A stretch of DNA of 34,878 nt from Bacillota bacterium (GTDB lineage: Bacteria; Bacillota_I; Bacilli_A; Erysipelotrichales; Erysipelotrichaceae), in assembly GCA_021847325.1 (NCBI GenBank), contig JAJZTY010000005.1, forward strand, positions 1-34,878, in the 5' to 3' direction. The notes beneath the pieces are model-generated. The model saw nothing but the letters and a program-made list of their open reading frames with translations. It did not search any database and had not been told where the DNA came from. Every line of letters starts with the position of its first letter. Within the stretch, counting starts at the first letter, position 1. Both the position numbers and the translations under genes were made by a program. Shown piece after piece: positions 26,076-34,878 of this stretch.

Positions 26076-26645
26076 ATGGATCGAAGACAATTAAAAACCA
26101 AACAATCTATACTTAGTGCTTTTAGCCAACTTTTGTCATATAAGAATTATTCTAAGATAACGGTTCAAGATATTATTGATGAAGCTAACATTGGTAGAAG
26201 TACTTTCTATTCACATTTTGAAACTAAGGATGCATTATTAAAGTCTATTTGTGAAGAAATATTTGAACATGTTTTCTCTGATAATCTTGATAGTGAAAAA
26301 ACACATGATTTTTCATATTCAAATGGCGATATTCATTCGATGATAACTCATATTTTGTATCACTTAAAAGATAACAAGAATAATATTATAGGAATACTAA
26401 AAGGCGAGAGTAGTGAGATGTTTATATTTTTCTTTAAACAATATCTTAATGAAAGAATTATTTCAAAAATTCTCATTTCGCAAAATAAACAAAATAGTAT
26501 ACTACCCTTTGATTTTTTGACGAATCATATTTCGGGTAGTTTTGTAGAAATGGTTCATTGGTGGATCACAAATGATATGAAACAAAAGCCAGAAGATTTA
26601 TCCTTTATGTTTATGAGTGTTATATCCCCAATATTTAAGGGTTAA
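26076..26645 (+). CDS. TetR/AcrR-family transcriptional regulator
   Basis: A 189-residue dimeric repressor-type regulator. The ATG at 26076 is supported by GGAGG four bases upstream; a TTG at 26058 is not. The HTH is at residues 28-54 (ITVQDIIDEANIGRSTFYSHF, followed by the typical KDALLKS). The C-terminal ligand domain is poorly conserved, with an ending like TetR members that carry TetR_C_8-type domains (SGSFVEMVHWWI). It is divergent from the P1B ATPase operon, whose control it likely provides; metal ATPases are more often run by ArsR, MerR or CopY proteins. It converges with the ChrB-like gene with an 11-base overlap at the 3' ends. Confidence 0.9.
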   Translation: MDRRQLKTKQSILSAFSQLLSYKNYSKITVQDIIDEANIGRSTFYSHFETKDALLKSICEEIFEHVFSDNLDSEKTHDFSYSNGDIHSMITHILYHLKDNKNNIIGILKGESSEMFIFFFKQYLNERIISKILISQNKQNSILPFDFLTNHISGSFVEMVHWWITNDMKQKPEDLSFMFMSVISPIFKG

Positions 26646-27066
26646 TATGTGACATTTGCTTAAAATATGAATAAAGAGCATCATATAAATGAAATTCGCG
26701 CTCTAAAGTTACATTATCATTTTCAGCGTTTAAACGATAACCTGTTGCGAAAACATCTAATGCATATGCTAATGCATTTTCATTCCCTCTATCTGTATCC
26801 GCAAATCTAACAATTTCTTGTAGTTTTACTAACGCTATATCATTTGTTAAATTATATTTTTTTACGATCGCATCAAATGAACAATCATCACCATGATGCC
26901 CAAGTTCTACACCTTTCATGTCAAATGGTATACCGTCTAGTATAGTCAGTGGATCTGTATCTTTTGGTACAAATACAAATTCTGCATCTTTATCCACAAA
27001 ATTCTTAATCAACCAAGGACATGCAACTCTATCCACATGTACATGTTCGCGTGTTACCCATTTCAT
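26635..27066 (-). CDS. Stand-alone ChrB C-terminal-domain protein
   Basis: A 143-residue protein matching the C-terminal domain of the chromate-resistance regulator ChrB: WVTREHVHVDRVACPWLI at the start, then DAEFVFVP, GVELGHHGDDCSFDAIV, and a C-terminal DRGNENALAYALDVF region. The conserved His, Asp, Arg and Cys residues suggest a metal- or oxyanion-related or redox role, but biochemistry of this domain is thin. The N-terminal DNA-binding half of full ChrB is absent and no ChrA transporter is in the window. The ATG at 27066 has AAGGAG nine bases upstream; an ATG eleven codons earlier is unsupported. It has its own promoter region with an inverted repeat. Confidence 0.85.
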   Translation of the reverse strand: MKWVTREHVHVDRVACPWLIKNFVDKDAEFVFVPKDTDPLTILDGIPFDMKGVELGHHGDDCSFDAIVKKYNLTNDIALVKLQEIVRFADTDRGNENALAYALDVFATGYRLNAENDNVTLEREFHLYDALYSYFKQMSHINP

Positions 27067-27123
27067 TATTTGGTTCTCCTTAAAGGAATCTGAGTTCATT
27101 TAAGTATAAACACTATATTTCAA

Positions 27124-27158
27124 ATTATACAAACTATTTGATAATTATTTAAATAGTT
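27124..27158 (-). promoter_or_regulatory. Promoter region and inverted repeat of the ChrB-like gene
   Basis: Minus strand -10 TATAAT (27124-27129) with a weak -35 TTAAAT 17 bases upstream. The inverted repeat AACTATTT - 11 bases - AAATAGTT (27132-27158) covers the -35 region and spacer, the usual place for a repressor operator. It is very AT-rich, so chance is possible. Confidence 0.4.
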
Positions 27159-27200
27159 ACTCTTTATTCTACTTACATATTTGATATTATTCCAAGTAAT

Positions 27201-27226
27201 AAAAAACACGTTGTTTATAACGTGTT
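27201..27226 (-). terminator. Terminator of the tilS-lysS operon
   Basis: Minus strand: AACACGTT / AACGTGTT stem (27219-27226 with 27205-27212), loop of 6 bases, followed by a T-run (27201-27204), 15 bases after the lysS stop. Confidence 0.85.
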
Positions 27227-27240
27227 GATTAAATTAAATA

Positions 27241-28731
27241 TTAATCTCTATGTCTCATGTGTGGGAATAGGATAACTTCACGAATGGTTTCTGAGTTCGT
27301 TAACAACATAACCAATCGGTCAATCCCAATACCTAATCCACCCGTTGGAGGCATACCATATTCTAGGGATTCTACGAAATCGACATCCATTTCATTGGCT
27401 TCATCGTTTCCTAGATCCTTTTCTTTCATTTGTTCCTCAAAGCGTTCTCTTTGATCAATTGGATCATTGAGTTCTGAGAAGGCATTAGCGTATTCACGTC
27501 CATCTATAAAGAGTTCAAAACGATCAGTGAATCGTGGATCTTCTTGGTTCTTCTTCGCAAGTGGAGAAATTTCAATTGGATGACCATATACGAATGTAGG
27601 TTGAATCATTGCCTTTTCTGCATAGTGTTCAAAGAATAGATTCAAGATATGACCAAAGGATTGTTGGTGTTTAAGAACTTCAATGTGATGTTCCTTCGCA
27701 ACTTTGAGAGCTTCTTCAATCGTATTGATTTTGAAGAAATCTACTCCACTGGTTTCTCTAACCGCATCGACCATATGAATTCTGCGGTATGGTCCTTTTA
27801 GTTCAATCATTTTATCTGCCCATGGAACTTCAGTTTTACCTAATACTTCCATAGCGACAGATTCTAAACAGTTTTCAATAACTTCCATCATACCTGGCAT
27901 ATCTGAGTAGGCTAAGTACGCTTCTACGGTCGTGAATTCAGGGTTATGTTTAGGACTCATACCTTCATTTCGGAATAAACGTCCAATTTCATATACACCT
28001 TCTAGTCCACCAACAATTAATCGTTTGAGAGGTAATTCTGTAGCGATTCTTAAGTAAAAATCCATATCTAAGGTATTATGATGGGTCACGAAAGGACGTG
28101 CAGCAGCACCCCCTAGAATCGGTTGTAGAACAGGTGTTTCAACTTCAATCATGCCTAAACCATCAAAATAGTGTTGAAGAGCACGAATGATTCTTGGACG
28201 CAACATCGCAACACGACGAGCATTTTCATTTACGATAAGATCGACATAACGTCTACGATAACGTTCTTCCACATCAGCTAAACCATGGAATTTATCTGGT
28301 AATGGTCTTAATGCTTTAGTAAGATGCGTTAATTTCTCAGCTTTAATAGAAATCTCACCATGGTTTGTTCTAAAGACATGGCCTTCAATCCCAACAATGT
28401 CTCCTAAATCTGCTTCAGTAAAAATTTCAAACTCTAATTCTGATACTGAATCTTTACGAACATACACTTGAATTTGACCATCACGATCTAATAAATGCAT
28501 GAATCCTGCTTTACCCATTTCACGTTTGGTCATAATACGACCTGCGATAATCACATGCTCATTGACTTCCGCAATCTCTTCTTTTGTGTTATGTTCATAC
28601 TTATTTAGTATTTCTAAACTATGATGCGTCGTCTTAAATGCAGAACCAAAAGGATCAACTCCCTTATCTTTTAATGCCTGCATTTTCTCGCGTCTTATAC
28701 GCTCATACTCATTTAATGTGTGTTCTTCCAT
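27241..28731 (-). CDS. lysS: Lysyl-tRNA synthetase, class II
   Basis: Charges tRNA-Lys. The 496 residues are standard for the bacterial class II enzyme. An N-terminal OB-fold anticodon domain covers about 55-150 ([23 protein letters not shown]). The catalytic core holds motif 1 ([16 protein letters not shown]), motif 2 ([21 protein letters not shown]) and motif 3 ([14 protein letters not shown] near the C-terminus). It is the last gene of the operon, 2 bases after dusB, and is followed by a terminator. Confidence 0.97.
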   Translation of the reverse strand: MEEHTLNEYERIRREKMQALKDKGVDPFGSAFKTTHHSLEILNKYEHNTKEEIAEVNEHVIIAGRIMTKREMGKAGFMHLLDRDGQIQVYVRKDSVSELEFEIFTEADLGDIVGIEGHVFRTNHGEISIKAEKLTHLTKALRPLPDKFHGLADVEERYRRRYVDLIVNENARRVAMLRPRIIRALQHYFDGLGMIEVETPVLQPILGGAAARPFVTHHNTLDMDFYLRIATELPLKRLIVGGLEGVYEIGRLFRNEGMSPKHNPEFTTVEAYLAYSDMPGMMEVIENCLESVAMEVLGKTEVPWADKMIELKGPYRRIHMVDAVRETSGVDFFKINTIEEALKVAKEHHIEVLKHQQSFGHILNLFFEHYAEKAMIQPTFVYGHPIEISPLAKKNQEDPRFTDRFELFIDGREYANAFSELNDPIDQRERFEEQMKEKDLGNDEANEMDVDFVESLEYGMPPTGGLGIGIDRLVMLLTNSETIREVILFPHMRHRD

Positions 28732-28733
28732 TT

Positions 28734-29717
28734 TTACCTCGCAGACTCACCAATTTGTGAGTCATAATAATCCTTCAATATTCTATCAAATTCTTGAAAA
28801 CTTTTCATCTGTGATATTCTATCTTTTACTTTATGACTATTAGGCAATCCCTTAAGATACCAACTTAAATGACTCCTCATCTCTTTTAAGGCAATATCTT
28901 CACCCTTTAATTCTATCAGTTTTAATGCATGTTTACGTGCACTATCAAATCGATCTATCATAGTAAGTTCAGACACAGGATTACCATTTAATCCTTCTAT
29001 CAATTCACGCACTAGCCAAGGCTGCCCTAAGACACCTCTACCAATCATAATCGCATCACATTTAGTATACCCAAGAACCCATTTAGCTTGTTCAACGGTA
29101 GTAATATCTCCATTCGCAATAATTGGGATATTCGCATTCTCTTTAACTTGCTTGATTAAATCAAATGTCGCATTTCCACTATACATTTGAGCTCGTGTAC
29201 GACCATGAATCGCAATTGCGCTCGCACCTGCAAGTTCTAATCCTTTTGCCATATGTAGAACATTAATTGATTTATCATCCCAACCTAAACGTATTTTAAC
29301 CGTAACAGGTTTCTTAACATTCTTGACGATTTCTTCTACGATTCTAAAGGCATGTTCAGGTGTTTTCATTAAAGAAGCACCACCAGAACCTTTCACAATC
29401 TTTGGGACTGGACATCCCATATTGATATCAATGATATCGCATTGGGTTTGAGTATCTAGATACTTTGCGGCTTCTACCATTGATTCAATATCTTCCCCAA
29501 AAAGCTGTAAAGCGATAGGATGTTCATCCTCAAACACTTGAGTCATTTCTATTGTTTTAACATTCTTATATACAATCGCTTTATCCGATATCATTTCACT
29601 GTAAATTAATGCCGGTTTATATTGAGCCACAATCGAACGAAAAGCTGGATTACTTACTCCAGCCATTGGCGCAATTACGATAGGATTACTAAACTCTATT
29701 TCTCTAATTTTCCACAT
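28734..29717 (-). CDS. dusB: tRNA-dihydrouridine synthase, DusB type
   Basis: FMN-dependent enzyme that reduces uridine to dihydrouridine in tRNA. The 327-residue TIM-barrel protein starts with [17 protein letters not shown], has the catalytic Cys in [11 protein letters not shown], and the FMN-phosphate elements [22 protein letters not shown] and [14 protein letters not shown]. Position before lysS and behind hslO is common in Firmicutes. The start overlaps the hslO stop by one base (TAATG). Confidence 0.95.
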   Translation of the reverse strand: MWKIREIEFSNPIVIAPMAGVSNPAFRSIVAQYKPALIYSEMISDKAIVYKNVKTIEMTQVFEDEHPIALQLFGEDIESMVEAAKYLDTQTQCDIIDINMGCPVPKIVKGSGGASLMKTPEHAFRIVEEIVKNVKKPVTVKIRLGWDDKSINVLHMAKGLELAGASAIAIHGRTRAQMYSGNATFDLIKQVKENANIPIIANGDITTVEQAKWVLGYTKCDAIMIGRGVLGQPWLVRELIEGLNGNPVSELTMIDRFDSARKHALKLIELKGEDIALKEMRSHLSWYLKGLPNSHKVKDRISQMKSFQEFDRILKDYYDSQIGESAR

Positions 29718-30586
29718 TAACTCTTATTAAGAATTGACTTCAATTCATCCTCACTAAAATGGTAACTTTCATTACAGAAATGACATGTTATTTCTGTTCC
29801 ATGATCTTCATGAATCATCGCTTGAATTTCAGTCTTAGAAACAGTTGAAAGAGCTTCAAACATACGATCACGACTACATGAACATTTAAATTGTACTGTA
29901 CTCATTCCAAGTACTTCTACATCTTGAAACAAACTCTCAATTAATGTATTAGGCGTAAATCCTTCATGAATTAATTGTGAGATTGGTTTTAAATGCTTGA
30001 TGACATCTTCGGCAATTAAAATATCTGTCTCTGTCGCATGTGGCATCATTTGAATTAGTATACCGCCTGCCGCAACTACTTCACTGTTTTCGTTAACCAA
30101 TACACCTAAGGATACTGCAGATGGAGTTTGTTCACTTAGTGTAAAATAATACGCAAAGTCTTCCGCTATCTCCCCTGTTTGAAGTTGTACAGTTCCAGTG
30201 AAATCATCTTTTAAACTTAAATCTTTTATAACTCGTAATGTCCCATCACGCCCTACTGCAGCCCCAACATCTAATTTCTTTGTTTGTTCATTCATAATGT
30301 GAACTTCAGGATTAGCAACAAATCCACGAACTTCACAATGACTATTTGCGTCAACTAAGATTGTGCCTAAAGGACCACCACCATTAATCTGAATCATTAC
30401 ATTTTCTTTCTCAGACTTTAACATTGAACCTAAAATAGCACCTATGGTGAGTGTTCTTCCTAATGCGGCTGAAGCGGTTGGAAACGTACGATGTCTTTCA
30501 CATGCTTCTTTAACCGTATTGGTTGAATCAACAACAATTATTCTTATAGCTCCTTCATGAGCTAAACCCTTAATTAAAGTATCCAT
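29717..30586 (-). CDS. hslO: Redox-regulated chaperone Hsp33
   Basis: Holdase chaperone switched on by oxidation and unfolding. The ATG at 30586 gives MDTLIKGLAHEG, which lines up with the N-terminus of known Hsp33 proteins; a GTG five codons earlier is less likely. Of 289 residues, the N-terminal domain includes the PTASAALGRT motif, and the C-terminal zinc switch is C235-x-C237 (KCSCSRDR) with C268-x-x-C271 (ITCHFCNES). The gene follows ftsH, separated by a hairpin with a T-run, so its expression may be lower than that of ftsH or partly independent. Confidence 0.95.
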   Translation of the reverse strand: MDTLIKGLAHEGAIRIIVVDSTNTVKEACERHRTFPTASAALGRTLTIGAILGSMLKSEKENVMIQINGGGPLGTILVDANSHCEVRGFVANPEVHIMNEQTKKLDVGAAVGRDGTLRVIKDLSLKDDFTGTVQLQTGEIAEDFAYYFTLSEQTPSAVSLGVLVNENSEVVAAGGILIQMMPHATETDILIAEDVIKHLKPISQLIHEGFTPNTLIESLFQDVEVLGMSTVQFKCSCSRDRMFEALSTVSKTEIQAMIHEDHGTEITCHFCNESYHFSEDELKSILNKS

Positions 30587-30601
30587 ATGTTCTCTTTCCA
30601 C

Positions 30602-30624
30602 AAAAAACCCCTGTTATCAGGGGT
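30602..30624 (-). terminator. Hairpin with T-run between ftsH and hslO
   Basis: Minus strand: ACCCCTG / CAGGGGT, 7-bp stem with loop ATAA, then TTTTTT (30602-30607). The first stem base is the middle of the region right at the ftsH stop (TAA 30624-30626). It looks like a full intrinsic terminator, yet hslO starts only 16 bases later with no clear promoter of its own, so partial read-through is expected. Confidence 0.85.
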
Positions 30625-32474
30625 TAAACTCCTTCAACAGGAGCAGATTCGTTATAAGCTCTACCCTCAACAATATTCTGAATATTTTCAGCTGTTAAAG
30701 TTTCGAATTCAAGCAAAGCATCCACAAGACGATCCATCAATTCACGATTTTCCTGAATTAATCGTTTCGCATGATCATACGCTTCATCAATAATACGTCT
30801 TACTTCTTTATCGATTTCAAACGCAATTTGTCCTGAATAATTACTTGAATTACTATAATCTCTTCCTAAGAATACATTTCCACCACTATGTTCATATTGA
30901 ATAGGTCCTAAATCAGACATACCATAAGACATAACCATTTCACGCGCAATTTTGGTTGCACGTTCAATATCAGAGGAAGCACCTGTCGAAATTTCATTGA
31001 ACACGATGTCTTCCGCAACACGTCCACCTAATAAACCAGTAATACGAGCAGATAAATCTGTCTTCGTTAACATGAATTTTTCTTCACGAGGTGTCATTAA
31101 GTTATATCCACCAGCTTGTCCACGAGGAATGATTGTGACCTTTTGAACCATATCAGAAGATTCAAGTTTTAAACCAATAATAGTATGACCCACTTCATGA
31201 TAAGCAACTAAACGTTTTTCACGGTCGCTGTATACCTTTGATTTCTTAGCTGGTCCACCCATAACACGATCAATCGCTTCATCTAAATGATTCATCGTGA
31301 TTAAGTCAGCACTTTCACGAACAGCTAGAATCGCAGCTTCATTTAAAACATTCTCTAAATCAGCTCCACTGAAACCAGGGGTACGTTTAGCCAATGCGTT
31401 TAAATCAACTGTTGAATCTAACTTTTTATTACGTGCATGTACTTTCAAGATAGCCTCACGACCTTTACGATCAGGTAAGCTAACTGTAATTTGTCTATCA
31501 AAACGACCTGGTCTTAATAAAGCAGGATCCAATACATCTGGACGGTTAGTCGCAGCGACAATGACCACTCCAGAGTTATCTTGAATACCATCCATTTCAA
31601 CTAATAATTGGTTAAGTGTTTGTTCACGTTCATCATGACCACCGCCTAAACCAGTACCACGTTGACGACCTACCGCATCAATCTCATCAATAAATATAAT
31701 ACAAGGCGCTGTAGCTTGAGCACGTTTAAACATATCACGTACACGACTTGCTCCAACCCCAACAAACATTTCAACAAAATCAGAACCTGAAATGGAATAG
31801 AAAGGAACCTCAGCTTCACCCGCAACTGCTTTTGCCAATAAAGTCTTACCTGTACCAGGAGCCCCTACCATCAATACACCCTTTGGAATACGAGCACCCA
31901 TTTTCGCAAATTTCTTTGGATTCTTGAGGTACTCAATGAGTTCTTGCATTTCTTCTTTTTCTTCATCACATCCAGCCACATCTTCAAAACGCACTTTAAT
32001 CGCGCCTTCTAAACGAGCTTTAGATTTACCGAATTCGAATGCTTTATTGTTATTTCCACCATTCATACGGGATAACATAAAGAATGCGAAAGCTCCAAAA
32101 ATAAGTAATGGTAATACATTAGACACAATATCCCAGAATGGATTTGTTTCATATGCATCAATAACCTTTACTTCTTTACTCTTTTCATTAATTAACTCAA
32201 TGATGGTATTGTTTTGAAATTCTGTATTAGGAACTGTTAAAGAATATACATTTTGTACTCCTTTAGAATCCGCATAAATACCTTCAATTGTTAATACGAC
32301 TTCACTCACTGTCACATTACTTGTGACGACTTGTTCTTTGTTTAATAAATCGACATACTCTTGATACGTAATATCCGTTTCAGTATTTCCGATATTCATA
32401 AACATTAAACTCATCACCGCTACTAACACAAAAAGATATGGAATTAATGCGGCTAACTGTTTATTGTTTTTCAT
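30624..32474 (-). CDS. ftsH: ATP-dependent zinc metalloprotease FtsH
   Basis: Membrane-anchored AAA+ protease that degrades misfolded membrane and regulatory proteins. Of 616 residues, two membrane helices lie at about 8-27 and 112-134, flanking an extracellular domain. The AAA domain has Walker A GAPGTGKT (204-211), Walker B FIDEID (261-266) and the second region of homology [20 protein letters not shown]. The protease domain has H426-E-V-G-H430 as zinc site. The C-terminal tail is short. It follows hpt by 17 bases, the usual Firmicutes tilS-hpt-ftsH order. Confidence 0.97.
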   Translation of the reverse strand: MKNNKQLAALIPYLFVLVAVMSLMFMNIGNTETDITYQEYVDLLNKEQVVTSNVTVSEVVLTIEGIYADSKGVQNVYSLTVPNTEFQNNTIIELINEKSKEVKVIDAYETNPFWDIVSNVLPLLIFGAFAFFMLSRMNGGNNNKAFEFGKSKARLEGAIKVRFEDVAGCDEEKEEMQELIEYLKNPKKFAKMGARIPKGVLMVGAPGTGKTLLAKAVAGEAEVPFYSISGSDFVEMFVGVGASRVRDMFKRAQATAPCIIFIDEIDAVGRQRGTGLGGGHDEREQTLNQLLVEMDGIQDNSGVVIVAATNRPDVLDPALLRPGRFDRQITVSLPDRKGREAILKVHARNKKLDSTVDLNALAKRTPGFSGADLENVLNEAAILAVRESADLITMNHLDEAIDRVMGGPAKKSKVYSDREKRLVAYHEVGHTIIGLKLESSDMVQKVTIIPRGQAGGYNLMTPREEKFMLTKTDLSARITGLLGGRVAEDIVFNEISTGASSDIERATKIAREMVMSYGMSDLGPIQYEHSGGNVFLGRDYSNSSNYSGQIAFEIDKEVRRIIDEAYDHAKRLIQENRELMDRLVDALLEFETLTAENIQNIVEGRAYNESAPVEGV

Positions 32475-32491
32475 TTAAACACTCACTCCTT

Positions 32492-33031
32492 TTATAAATA
32501 ACATTCGTCTTTTAATACACCTACATAGGGTAAACTACGATATTTTTCATTAAAATCTAAACCAAACCCAATCACAAACTCATTTGGAATTGTGAAACCT
32601 ACATAATCCGCATCAATCTTTACAACACGTCTTGAAGGTTTATCTAAAAGACTTACGATACGAAGTCTTTCACATCCTTTATTCTCTAATAATTCTTTGA
32701 CAGAATTTAATGTTCTTCCTGTATCGACTATATCTTCTACTAGAAGAATTGATTCACCTTTAATCGAACGATCCAAGTCTTTGATAATTCGAACATCACC
32801 AATTGACTCTGTTCCTTCATAACTTGATACATCCATAAAATCAATCTCTACATCTAACTCGATATAAGGCATTAATTTTGCTAAAAATGGGACAGATCCT
32901 TTAAGCAAGGATACTAAAATAGGAACTTCACCAAGTTCTAAATAATCTTTTGTGATTTGAGCACCTAGCTCTTTACAACGTTGTTCAATTTCTTCGCTTG
33001 ATACTAATACTTTTTTTACATTTTTATGCAT
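32492..33031 (-). CDS. hpt: Hypoxanthine phosphoribosyltransferase
   Basis: Purine salvage enzyme making IMP (and GMP) from hypoxanthine/guanine and PRPP. The ATG at 33031 has GGAGG five bases upstream; the ATG four codons earlier has none. Of 179 residues, the PRPP loop is ILLVEDIVDTGRTL, with LVSLLKGSVPFLAKL near the N-terminus, the flexible-loop segment DVSSYEG and the base-binding VGFGLDFNEKYRSLPYVG at the end. It sits between tilS and ftsH. Confidence 0.96.
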   Translation of the reverse strand: MHKNVKKVLVSSEEIEQRCKELGAQITKDYLELGEVPILVSLLKGSVPFLAKLMPYIELDVEIDFMDVSSYEGTESIGDVRIIKDLDRSIKGESILLVEDIVDTGRTLNSVKELLENKGCERLRIVSLLDKPSRRVVKIDADYVGFTIPNEFVIGFGLDFNEKYRSLPYVGVLKDECYL

Positions 33032-33050
33032 AAACGCCTCCATAATACGC

Positions 33051-34259
33051 TTATTTTAACATATAACAATCCATTGTGTCAGTCGAAACACCATGTTCGT
33101 ATCCAACATCCAAAATGTATATTAACTCATTTTTATGATTAAATACAAGTGGCCACATTTCTCGATCTTGAATTGGTATTTTATTCTTTATAAACCAACG
33201 GGATAGTTTTGTATAGATATTTGACTGTAAACTGTTTCTACATGATCTTAAATTAGTTATTGTGAGCGGAAAACTATCTTTGGAAATCTGAACTTTTGTA
33301 TACCCTGATTTCTTTTCGTAACTTAATTTAATCCGTTCATCTAATGTTTGGTTTATATTTACCCTGTATTTATAATCCTCCATCTCTTCGATAATCTGAA
33401 TCATATCATATTGTTTAATTAGTCTGTATTGTTTGCTTAATCTAAGCTTCACACTCTTAGCATGCACTAGTTGACGATCCAGTTCTAGAATAAATTTATC
33501 TGATAAGGCTTTTACATCTGTCTGATACCTTAACCATTCTAAAAGGAACCAGTTTCTATTATGTGACAGACTTATGTAAATATTATGTGATATTGATGTT
33601 TGATTGAGTAATTTTTCAAATGTTTGAATAAAGCTATCTCGTTTTTGGTTATATTCATTTTTTATTTTATATAGTTCATCTATCTCATTTGGTTTTAATT
33701 CATTAAGTTCAAAACGAATCTTATTTCGTGTATAGACAAGGCTATGATTGCTTTCATCAATTCCATAGTTAATTGAATTATTATGACAATAATCAACTAA
33801 CTCTTTTTTTGTATAACTTAATAAAGGACGATCGACTCTAATCCCAAAAATATAGGTCGAGTGTGATAAACCATAATAAGCTACTTTAGAATTACGTTTA
33901 ATCTGAAAAATCAATGTCTCTAAATCATCATCTTTATGATGTGCAACTAGGACTCCTTGTGCACTAACCTGATTAACCAATTCTTTTATTTTGGTATATC
34001 TAAAAATTCTTGCGTTATCTTGAAAATTACCCTTAAAATCTGGAGAGTCATAAACAAAACAAGGAATATTATTTTTTGCACAATACTCCTGCACAATCAT
34101 CTGATCTCTTAGAGCACTTTCTCTTTTATGATAATTTACATGTAAAACATAGATATCAAGATTAGATTTAAAAGCTAGATCTAATAAAGCCATAGAATCA
34201 GGCCCACCAGAAACAGCAATTACCCATTTTTGATTTCTATACTGAAATAAGTTTTCCAT
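33051..34259 (-). CDS. tilS: tRNA(Ile)-lysidine synthase
   Basis: Modifies C34 of the minor tRNA-Ile (CAU anticodon) with lysine so that it reads AUA. The 402-residue protein has the PP-loop SGGPDS at residues 17-22 (VIAVSGGPDSMALLDL), the HHKDDDLET motif and DESNHSLVYTRNKIR used in tRNA recognition. The C-terminal domains are diverged, as is common. It is 15 bases downstream of the PemK-like gene and 19 bases upstream of the chosen hpt start. Confidence 0.94.
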   Translation of the reverse strand: MENLFQYRNQKWVIAVSGGPDSMALLDLAFKSNLDIYVLHVNYHKRESALRDQMIVQEYCAKNNIPCFVYDSPDFKGNFQDNARIFRYTKIKELVNQVSAQGVLVAHHKDDDLETLIFQIKRNSKVAYYGLSHSTYIFGIRVDRPLLSYTKKELVDYCHNNSINYGIDESNHSLVYTRNKIRFELNELKPNEIDELYKIKNEYNQKRDSFIQTFEKLLNQTSISHNIYISLSHNRNWFLLEWLRYQTDVKALSDKFILELDRQLVHAKSVKLRLSKQYRLIKQYDMIQIIEEMEDYKYRVNINQTLDERIKLSYEKKSGYTKVQISKDSFPLTITNLRSCRNSLQSNIYTKLSRWFIKNKIPIQDREMWPLVFNHKNELIYILDVGYEHGVSTDTMDCYMLK

Positions 34260-34274
34260 TGAATAAAGTATACC

Positions 34275-34847
34275 TTAGCGAACTCCTTCTTTAAATAGAC
34301 AAAACCCAACACGCTTTTGAATCTTCAAAAAGAAGTTATCATTAACATCTAAATGTCCAACTATTTCAATAATTCGAGTCGGATTGATAAACTTACAATC
34401 ATTGATGAAAAGTACTGATTCTCGATTCAAACCATTTCTTTGGCCAAAACGCATTAAGTGTTTTCTACCATTTGGATTCTCATACCGATCATATGCTTGT
34501 GCATATGTGTATGCATTAGATGTCATAGGTACGACAAATACTTTTCCATTCAATTTAGACAAGACTAAACCAAAATGTTGAAATCCAGATTCATTCAAAT
34601 AGGCTTGCCCAAAATCAATATAACAAACATCTCCCACATGAACTTCAAAAGTTTCATGTATCTTTAGTGTTGAGCGTTGAATATAATTTTGAGTACTTAA
34701 TAGTATTTTAGCCGCATCTTTACCATTTAATTTTGAGATGTGTTTTTGAAACTCTTGAATTGTTTCTTCTATAATATCTTCTGTAAATTCTGTATTCTCT
34801 TCTTCCTGCAAAGTATCAATCAATGTATTAATGAGATTAGAACGCAT
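34275..34847 (-). CDS. PemK/MazF-fold protein with N-terminal helical extension, no antitoxin
   Basis: A 190-residue protein. Residues 1-65 are acidic and probably helical (DTLQEEENTEFTEDIIEETI). From residue 70 on the protein follows the PemK/MazF plan: VGDVCYIDFG (71-80), SGFQHFGLVLS (87-97), VFVVPMTS (103-110) and a C-terminal strand-helix. In active MazF toxins a catalytic Arg stands in the segment that reads QHFGLV here; that Arg is missing, while the Thr-Ser of PMTS is kept. No antitoxin gene is visible on either side, and the gene lies immediately before tilS. A strong AGGAGG stands four bases before the ATG. It may be an RNA-binding protein of the translation operon rather than a toxin; this is inference. 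Confidence 0.75.
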   Translation of the reverse strand: MRSNLINTLIDTLQEEENTEFTEDIIEETIQEFQKHISKLNGKDAAKILLSTQNYIQRSTLKIHETFEVHVGDVCYIDFGQAYLNESGFQHFGLVLSKLNGKVFVVPMTSNAYTYAQAYDRYENPNGRKHLMRFGQRNGLNRESVLFINDCKFINPTRIIEIVGHLDVNDNFFLKIQKRVGFCLFKEGVR

Positions 34848-34878
34848 AAATCCTCCTATTCCTTTTTATGCATTCAAA

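Noticed and set aside
22120-27066. Conjugative or integrative element, suggested by the TraX homologue
   Set aside because: No integrase, relaxase, other tra genes, flanking repeats or tRNA were seen; TraX-family proteins are frequent in Firmicutes chromosomes.

Overview
The window looks like chromosomal DNA of a low-GC Firmicute, most likely from the Erysipelotrichia or a close relative. The DNA is AT-rich by eye. TGA is used as a stop (at the end of the ispD-like gene), so this is not a mycoplasma-type code. The gene orders rpsF-ssb-rpsR-yybS-gdpP-rplI-dnaB and tilS-hpt-ftsH-hslO-dusB-lysS are typical of Firmicutes and are often found near the replication origin, although no origin is visible here. 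The species-level guess is inference.

Layout. Positions 1-6410 (minus strand) hold a ribosomal and replication operon. It runs from a promoter with an SD-sequestering leader through rpsF, ssb, rpsR, a YybS-like membrane protein, the c-di-AMP phosphodiesterase gdpP, rplI and dnaB to a truncated exported protein at the left edge. Positions 6492-14447 hold a cellobiose/beta-glucoside PTS locus. EIIA, EIIB, EIIC, two GH1 phospho-beta-glucosidases and a HAD phosphatase lie on the minus strand, with a divergent LicR-type regulator on the plus strand. Between the divergent promoters is a short palindrome that could be the activator site. A small lipoprotein and an IspD-like cytidylyltransferase follow on the minus strand.

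Positions 15552-19880 (plus strand) form the most coherent and interesting unit. A cobalamin riboswitch with tandem terminators precedes a membrane-anchored transcobalamin-like (DUF4430) protein, an ECF transporter S component, a divergent PduO-type cobalamin adenosyltransferase, and a class II (adenosylcobalamin-dependent) ribonucleotide reductase. Read together, the genes would capture and import B12, adenosylate it, and use it to make deoxyribonucleotides. A NatA/NatB-type ABC exporter follows at 19946-22094.

Positions 22120-27066 look like an accessory stress island: a VanX-like M15 dipeptidase with an SH3-like domain, a TraX-family membrane protein, a P1B metal-transporting ATPase without an N-terminal metal-binding domain, a divergent TetR regulator, and a stand-alone ChrB C-terminal-domain protein. 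Positions 27201-34878 (minus strand) return to core genes: lysS, dusB, hslO, ftsH, hpt and tilS. The most upstream gene of that run encodes a PemK/MazF-fold protein that appears to lack the catalytic arginine of the toxin family.

Several start codons were set inside longer open frames because a strong Shine-Dalgarno and family length favour the internal ATG (EIIA, nrdJ, NatB, M15 peptidase, TraX, TetR, ChrB-C, hslO, hpt). No tRNA, rRNA, CRISPR array or insertion sequence was recognised. The only gene-free stretch over 300 bases is 15480-15833, which is filled by the divergent promoter region and the riboswitch.
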